Below, in pieces: positions 7,791 to 10,430 of a stretch of 10,430 nt of DNA. Each line of letters opens with the position of its first letter. Position 1 is the stretch's first letter. Below the pieces are notes generated by a model. The model had not been told where the DNA came from. It did not search any database and was given only the letters and a program-made list of their open reading frames with translations. Source of the DNA: an uncultured Flavobacterium sp. GTDB taxonomy: Bacteria > Bacteroidota > Bacteroidia > Flavobacteriales > Flavobacteriaceae. Position numbers and translations under genes: made by a program. Where the stretch lies: assembly GCF_937967675.1 (NCBI RefSeq), contig NZ_CALBSN010000113.1, forward strand, positions 1 to 10,430. The letters are read 5' to 3'.

Positions 7791-7861
7791 CCTGCAAGGT
7801 TTTCAAAAACCTTGTAGGTGTGAATTGAAATACCTACAAGGTCAAAAAAAGACCTTGCAGG
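7791..7861. repeat. Nested inverted-repeat element at the clpX/accessory junction
   Basis: Four copies of a CCTRCAAGGT-type motif alternate in orientation. CCTGCAAGGT (7791-7800) and ACCTTGCAGG (7852-7861) are exact terminal inverted repeats. Inside them, ACCTTGTAGGT (7809-7819) and ACCTACAAGGT (7832-7842) are also exact. Each half can also fold alone: 7791-7818 as a 13-bp stem with a two-base loop, and 7833-7861 as an 11-bp stem with seven As in the loop. It ends three bases from the DUF262-HNH stop. It resembles small palindromic repeats dispersed in flavobacteria, and may also act as the end of the - strand transcript. Confidence 0.75.
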
Positions 7862-7864
7862 ATA

Positions 7865-8956
7865 TTATTTTCCAGACTTAATTCTATTATCGTGTTTGCA
7901 CAACATTTGACAATTATCTGCTGCCGTTTTTCCGCCCTCGTGCCAAGGGGTAATATGGTCGGCTTCCATTTCATTTAGTTCAAATTTTTCGCCACATTTC
8001 ACACAAATTCCTTTTTGGCGCTCATAGGCTTCTCGTTTTTGTTTTTCCGAAAAAGTACGAATGCTTAAATGTTTTTCTTTTCGGTTTAATACAAAATAAT
8101 AAATCCCTTTTTTATTGGATACATCTTCATCTAACATCAACTGCGTAATTTCTTCTTCTAAAACTTTAGCATCTAATTTATCGTTTTTGTATATATTATA
8201 TAAAGTTCCCCATTCAATCCCTTTCATTTCTTTGCGGTATTTTGGAAACGTAACTTTAACCCAATTAATGACGCTTTGAAAATATAACCATAGTTCATTT
8301 GCATTGGGTTCAAACTGATTTTTAGACATGTATTCTTTAATCTTTCCTTCCGAAATCCAATCAATCGCTTTTTCTAAATATTCTTGGCGATTTGCCGAAC
8401 CGTTCAAGTATTCATCGCCAATTTTTGGACGAGAATTTTTTGAGAAATATCGTTTAGCATCCGACACCCACGAACCAGAATAGACTGCATTACGCAATTC
8501 TTGTTCTGTTAATACTTTTCCAGCAATGTTGATGGTTTCAAACCAATCTAATTTTTCGCTATCGGTTCCAGAACAGAAGTACACCATTAGTTTGTACTCC
8601 AAAATTTGCTCTTGCTTATCTTTAGGTAAATTATGAAACGCCAAACCGTCAATAGAATAATCGCCATTTACGTATTGGCAAATAGAAATAGTGCGTTGCT
8701 GCCCATCAATTACCTCCAATTCTTGGGCTGAGCTTGCTGAACTATCTCGTACTGCCCAGTACATCACATTCAGTGGAAAATTCTTTTGTAACGTATTGAT
8801 TACCGCATTACGTTCTTTTACATCATAGACAAACTCACGTTGATAAGGCGGACGAATGTCTAGTTTTCCTCCAAAACCTATTACGCCATCATCGTTATTG
8901 TCTTTGTAACCATTGGTTAATTCTCTTACGCTAATTTCTTTGAGTTCTATGTTCAT
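7865..8956 (-). CDS. DUF262-HNH protein, putative restriction nuclease
   Basis: This 363-residue protein joins an N-terminal DUF262 domain to a C-terminal HNH nuclease. DUF262 hallmarks are RPPYQR at 35-40, VIDGQQRT at 82-89 (the DGQQR motif tied to nucleotide binding or hydrolysis in relatives) and NIAGKVLTEQELRNAVYSG at 143-161. The HNH part starts with zinc pair Cys318/Cys321, then ADHITPWHEGG with His334, Asn348, and LCKHDN with Cys353. The fourth zinc ligand, often Cys in LCxxCN, is not Cys here; His355 or Asp356 would have to serve. DUF262 nucleases include GmrSD and SspE, which act against modified phage DNA or sense modified host DNA. Its ATG overlaps the methyltransferase stop as ATGA, implying translational coupling. 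It is probably the nuclease half of a restriction-modification pair. Cutting and specificity are unproven, and no R.EcoRI-type partner is present. Confidence 0.85.
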   Translation of the reverse strand: MNIELKEISVRELTNGYKDNNDDGVIGFGGKLDIRPPYQREFVYDVKERNAVINTLQKNFPLNVMYWAVRDSSASSAQELEVIDGQQRTISICQYVNGDYSIDGLAFHNLPKDKQEQILEYKLMVYFCSGTDSEKLDWFETINIAGKVLTEQELRNAVYSGSWVSDAKRYFSKNSRPKIGDEYLNGSANRQEYLEKAIDWISEGKIKEYMSKNQFEPNANELWLYFQSVINWVKVTFPKYRKEMKGIEWGTLYNIYKNDKLDAKVLEEEITQLMLDEDVSNKKGIYYFVLNRKEKHLSIRTFSEKQKREAYERQKGICVKCGEKFELNEMEADHITPWHEGGKTAADNCQMLCKHDNRIKSGK

Positions 8957-10017
8957 AGTTTTTTGTTTTTGATGATTATTCTCATATATGGAATCACGGG
9001 TTTATTATTTTTGTCATAATAACCTAATACAGGATGATCTTCTTTAATTGAACCTGTGCCACCACTTTTGTAATAATCTTCTACAAATTTTTTATTCAGA
9101 CCTTTATCAGCCATTTCCCTGTAAAGATTTCCCTGACCTTGTCCTATTATTTCAAATTGTTTTGGATTATACTTATCTAAAAATGTTATTGGCACTCCAA
9201 TATTTCCAAAATAATCAACCGGAATATCTTTTGTTTTATCCACATTAATAGCGTCATAATTGTCATAAGTGGGATATTCTTCTGGTGTATATTTCTTGTG
9301 GAGGATTAAATCTTCATGTCTTTTGTCTATATCCAAATTTGTAAACCAAACTACACCTGAAACCCGTATCATTCCATCACGTTTATCCGATGCCGTTGCA
9401 TAATTTTCATATTGGGTATTAATAAAATGTCCTGCCCCGCCTTTAAAACCATAACCTAACCACATTTTATTTTCTTTAATTAATTTGAAAATATCTTTAT
9501 AGGTTATTGCATTTTGATGCCCTACGATGATAAATTTTTTATCATATTCAATCAATTGCGCTACATATTCCCGAAACAAAGAAAAAGGAGGGTTGGTCAC
9601 GACAATATCTGCTTGTTTGAGGAGTTCAATACTTTCTTGGCTTCTAAAATCGCCATCGCCTTTCAAGGGTTTCACACCAATTTCATTGGCATCGGGTACT
9701 TTGTTCCCATTTTTGTCGCCAATGTATTCGAGATATACGGCTTGTTCGGAAGTGTTTGTACTAAACAAATCGGCATCTTGATTTTTATAACAAGTGGCTA
9801 TCAATTTTTTTAGTCCTAAATGCTCAAAATTATAGGAGAAATAATGAAAAAAATTGCTAACTCTGGGGTCGTCACAATTACAATAAACGACTTTATCTTT
9901 AAAATGCTCTTTATAGTGCCGTAACTCGTTTTCAATATCTGAAAGTTGGGTATAAAACTCGTCTTTCTTATTGTTTTTGGCTTTGTGGAGATTGGTGTTG
10001 GAAGATTGCTTTGTCAT
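8953..10017 (-). CDS. M.EcoRI-family adenine-specific DNA methyltransferase
   Basis: This 354-residue protein resembles M.EcoRI (326 residues) throughout. Features include the N-terminal KNNKKDEFYTQLSDIENEL (15-33), YCNCDDPRVSNFF (45-57), the catalytic motif IV NPPF at 142-145 in DIVVTNPPFSLFREY, and VVWFTNLD at about 222-229. It should transfer methyl from S-adenosylmethionine to N6 of adenine in a specific DNA site. GAATTC is the target of the named relative, but the site here cannot be deduced. An in-frame TAA lies at 10023-10021, so the ATG at 10017 is the first possible start. Its stop overlaps the DUF262-HNH start by ATGA, so methyltransferase is made first and the nuclease is coupled to it, an order that would protect the host. 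A 13-bp hairpin and a long structured RNA region lie directly upstream. Confidence 0.9.
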   Translation of the reverse strand: MTKQSSNTNLHKAKNNKKDEFYTQLSDIENELRHYKEHFKDKVVYCNCDDPRVSNFFHYFSYNFEHLGLKKLIATCYKNQDADLFSTNTSEQAVYLEYIGDKNGNKVPDANEIGVKPLKGDGDFRSQESIELLKQADIVVTNPPFSLFREYVAQLIEYDKKFIIVGHQNAITYKDIFKLIKENKMWLGYGFKGGAGHFINTQYENYATASDKRDGMIRVSGVVWFTNLDIDKRHEDLILHKKYTPEEYPTYDNYDAINVDKTKDIPVDYFGNIGVPITFLDKYNPKQFEIIGQGQGNLYREMADKGLNKKFVEDYYKSGGTGSIKEDHPVLGYYDKNNKPVIPYMRIIIKNKKL

Positions 10018-10020
10018 AGT

Positions 10021-10053
10021 TTAGTTTAAAAGCGAAGCTTGCTCTTAAACTAA
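10021..10053 (-). promoter_or_regulatory. 13-bp hairpin directly before the methyltransferase start
   Basis: Read on the - strand, TTAGTTTAAGAGC pairs with GCTTTTAAACTAA around loop AAGCTTC. The pair that is not Watson-Crick is G-U in - strand RNA but an A-C mismatch in + strand RNA, favouring a role in the - strand transcript. Only three bases separate it from the ATG at 10017, so a folded hairpin would crowd the translation initiation site. No U-run follows it, so it is not a normal terminator. Confidence 0.6.
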
Positions 10054-10060
10054 TAAGCAT

Positions 10061-10290
10061 AAAAAAAAGGTGTGGTTGCCGTCCGTTTAAATGCTTACGT
10101 TCAACTCGGGTACCTGAGAAGACCCTATGCACAAATAAGCACGAACGGTCCACACCAGACTGGTGTGAACCTACGCGACTTATTCTCGTGCATATTGCGA
10201 AATTTCTCAGGTTTCGAGTTGAGAGAATAAGAGCTAAAAGCTCAACGATATGTTTATATTTTTATACTCCTATAATTTTTTGTTTTATCT
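10061..10290 (-). ncRNA. Unrecognised structured RNA upstream of the methyltransferase operon
   Basis: This region has no convincing protein-coding frame. It starts just after a TAnnTTTG box and ends in eight Ts (10068-10061 on the - strand). A long rod can form from 10222 to 10101: CGAGTTGA/TCAACTCG, ACCTGAGAA/TTCTCAGGT, TATGCAC/GTGCATA, AATAAG/CTTATT, and an apical 11-bp stem 10171-10161/10157-10147 with a three-base loop. The apical stem contains a pair that is U-G in - strand RNA but C-A in + strand RNA. The CCACACC before the T-run (10075-10069) can instead pair with GGTGTGG of the apical stem, which suggests a switch. GC is about 46% over 10081-10220, against about 21% over 10241-10380. 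It could be a leader of the operon or a separate small RNA. I could not match it to a known family, and no reverse transcriptase is adjacent. Confidence 0.55.
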
Positions 10291-10295
10291 TATTA

Positions 10296-10303
10296 CAAAG
10301 GTA
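10296..10303 (-). promoter_or_regulatory. -7 box upstream of the structured RNA and operon
   Basis: TACCTTTG on the - strand is a full match to the Bacteroidota TAnnTTTG -7 consensus. Transcription would start at about 10290, just before the structured region. I see no clean TTG at the expected -33 position; that stretch is T-rich instead. The placement, about 270 bases before the methyltransferase ATG, fits a promoter for the RNA and possibly for both genes. Confidence 0.5.
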
Positions 10304-10375
10304 TTTAAAAGTTCATTAGAAATAAAAAATTTCTTTACTGTACTATTTTTACTTATACTTCATTAATAAATCAAC

Positions 10376-10426
10376 TGCCCTACATCTTTTACTCAAAAGT
10401 TGTAGGGCATTTAGTTAAAAGATGTA
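10376..10426. repeat. Overlapping inverted repeats at the window end
   Basis: TGCCCTACA (10376-10384) and TGTAGGGCA (10401-10409) form a nine-base-pair stem, with CTTTT/AAAAG able to pair inside it. In addition TACATCTTTTA (10381-10391) is an exact inverted repeat of TAAAAGATGTA (10416-10426). The two pairings share bases and exclude each other. They lie upstream of the putative - strand promoter, so they may belong to a neighbouring transcript's terminator, an operator, or the end of a mobile element cut off by the window. The AT-rich bases between 10304 and 10375 show no gene. Confidence 0.55.
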
Positions 10427-10430
10427 CAGC

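Noticed and set aside
9514..9813. Open frames on the + strand opposite the methyltransferase gene
   Set aside because: They are antisense to a well-supported family gene with an intact catalytic motif and have no recognisable domain or promoter.
8953..10017. Assigning GAATTC as the methylation site
   Set aside because: Family membership alone does not fix specificity. Two GAATTC sites occur in tig, but their presence neither supports nor excludes this target.
9968..10153. 61-codon open frame on the - strand across the RNA region and the start of the methyltransferase
   Set aside because: It runs through the T8 tract, the hairpin and into the methyltransferase gene in another frame. Its composition is not protein-like, so it is probably chance.
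10061..10290. Retron non-coding RNA (msr-msd)
   Set aside because: The long rod recalls msd, but no reverse transcriptase is encoded in the window, and the gene directly downstream is a DNA methyltransferase. Sequence beyond 10430 could still change this.
10061..10290. CRISPR array, tracrRNA or OMEGA-type guide RNA
   Set aside because: There are no regularly spaced repeats, and no Cas, TnpB, IscB or IsrB gene. The HNH domain here is fused to DUF262 and not to a RuvC-type nuclease.
7865..10430. Insertion sequence or transposon carrying the operon
   Set aside because: No transposase, recombinase or target-site duplication is visible. The flanking palindromes differ from each other, so mobility remains only a possibility.

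Overview
The window is AT-rich and reads as a chromosomal segment of a Flavobacterium-like member of the Bacteroidota. The evidence is the OmpP1/FadL outer-membrane protein with an adjacent SGNH lipoprotein, the start codons without clear Shine-Dalgarno sequences, promoter boxes of the TAnnTTTG type, and the general codon use. All assignments come from reading the sequence; no database search was run.

Positions 1-7768 are housekeeping and envelope genes, all on the + strand. They are an alpha/beta hydrolase (23-787), an OmpP1/FadL-type channel (909-2147) followed after 17 bases by an SGNH-hydrolase lipoprotein (2165-3727), a small four-helix membrane protein of the phage-holin-4 superfamily (3805-4149), then trigger factor (4251-5576), ClpP (5738-6394) and ClpX (6476-7708). 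The last three form the usual chaperone/protease cluster: trigger factor folds nascent chains, and ClpX unfolds substrates and feeds them to ClpP. Hairpin terminators follow the hydrolase, the SGNH gene, trigger factor and clpX. TAnnTTTG promoters can be placed before the channel gene and before tig.

Positions 7791-10430 look like an accessory insertion on the opposite strand. It begins with a 71-base nest of inverted repeats directly after the clpX terminator. It then carries, on the - strand, an M.EcoRI-family adenine methyltransferase (10017-8953) whose stop codon overlaps the start of a DUF262-HNH protein (8956-7865) in an ATGA. This looks like a compact two-gene restriction-modification or phage-defence operon in which DUF262-HNH replaces the usual restriction enzyme.

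Upstream of the methyltransferase is a stretch of about 230 bases without a gene, and it is the most unusual part of the window. It is about 46% GC against about 21% in its flank, starts at a good TAnnTTTG box and ends in eight Ts. In between it can form a 122-base rod whose arms fit better as - strand RNA (G-U wobbles) than as + strand RNA. A second pairing uses the apical arm of the rod to form a terminator-like stem before the T-tract, and a further 13-bp hairpin ends three bases before the methyltransferase start codon. I do not recognise the RNA family. It may be a regulatory leader of the operon, or an independent RNA component of the system.
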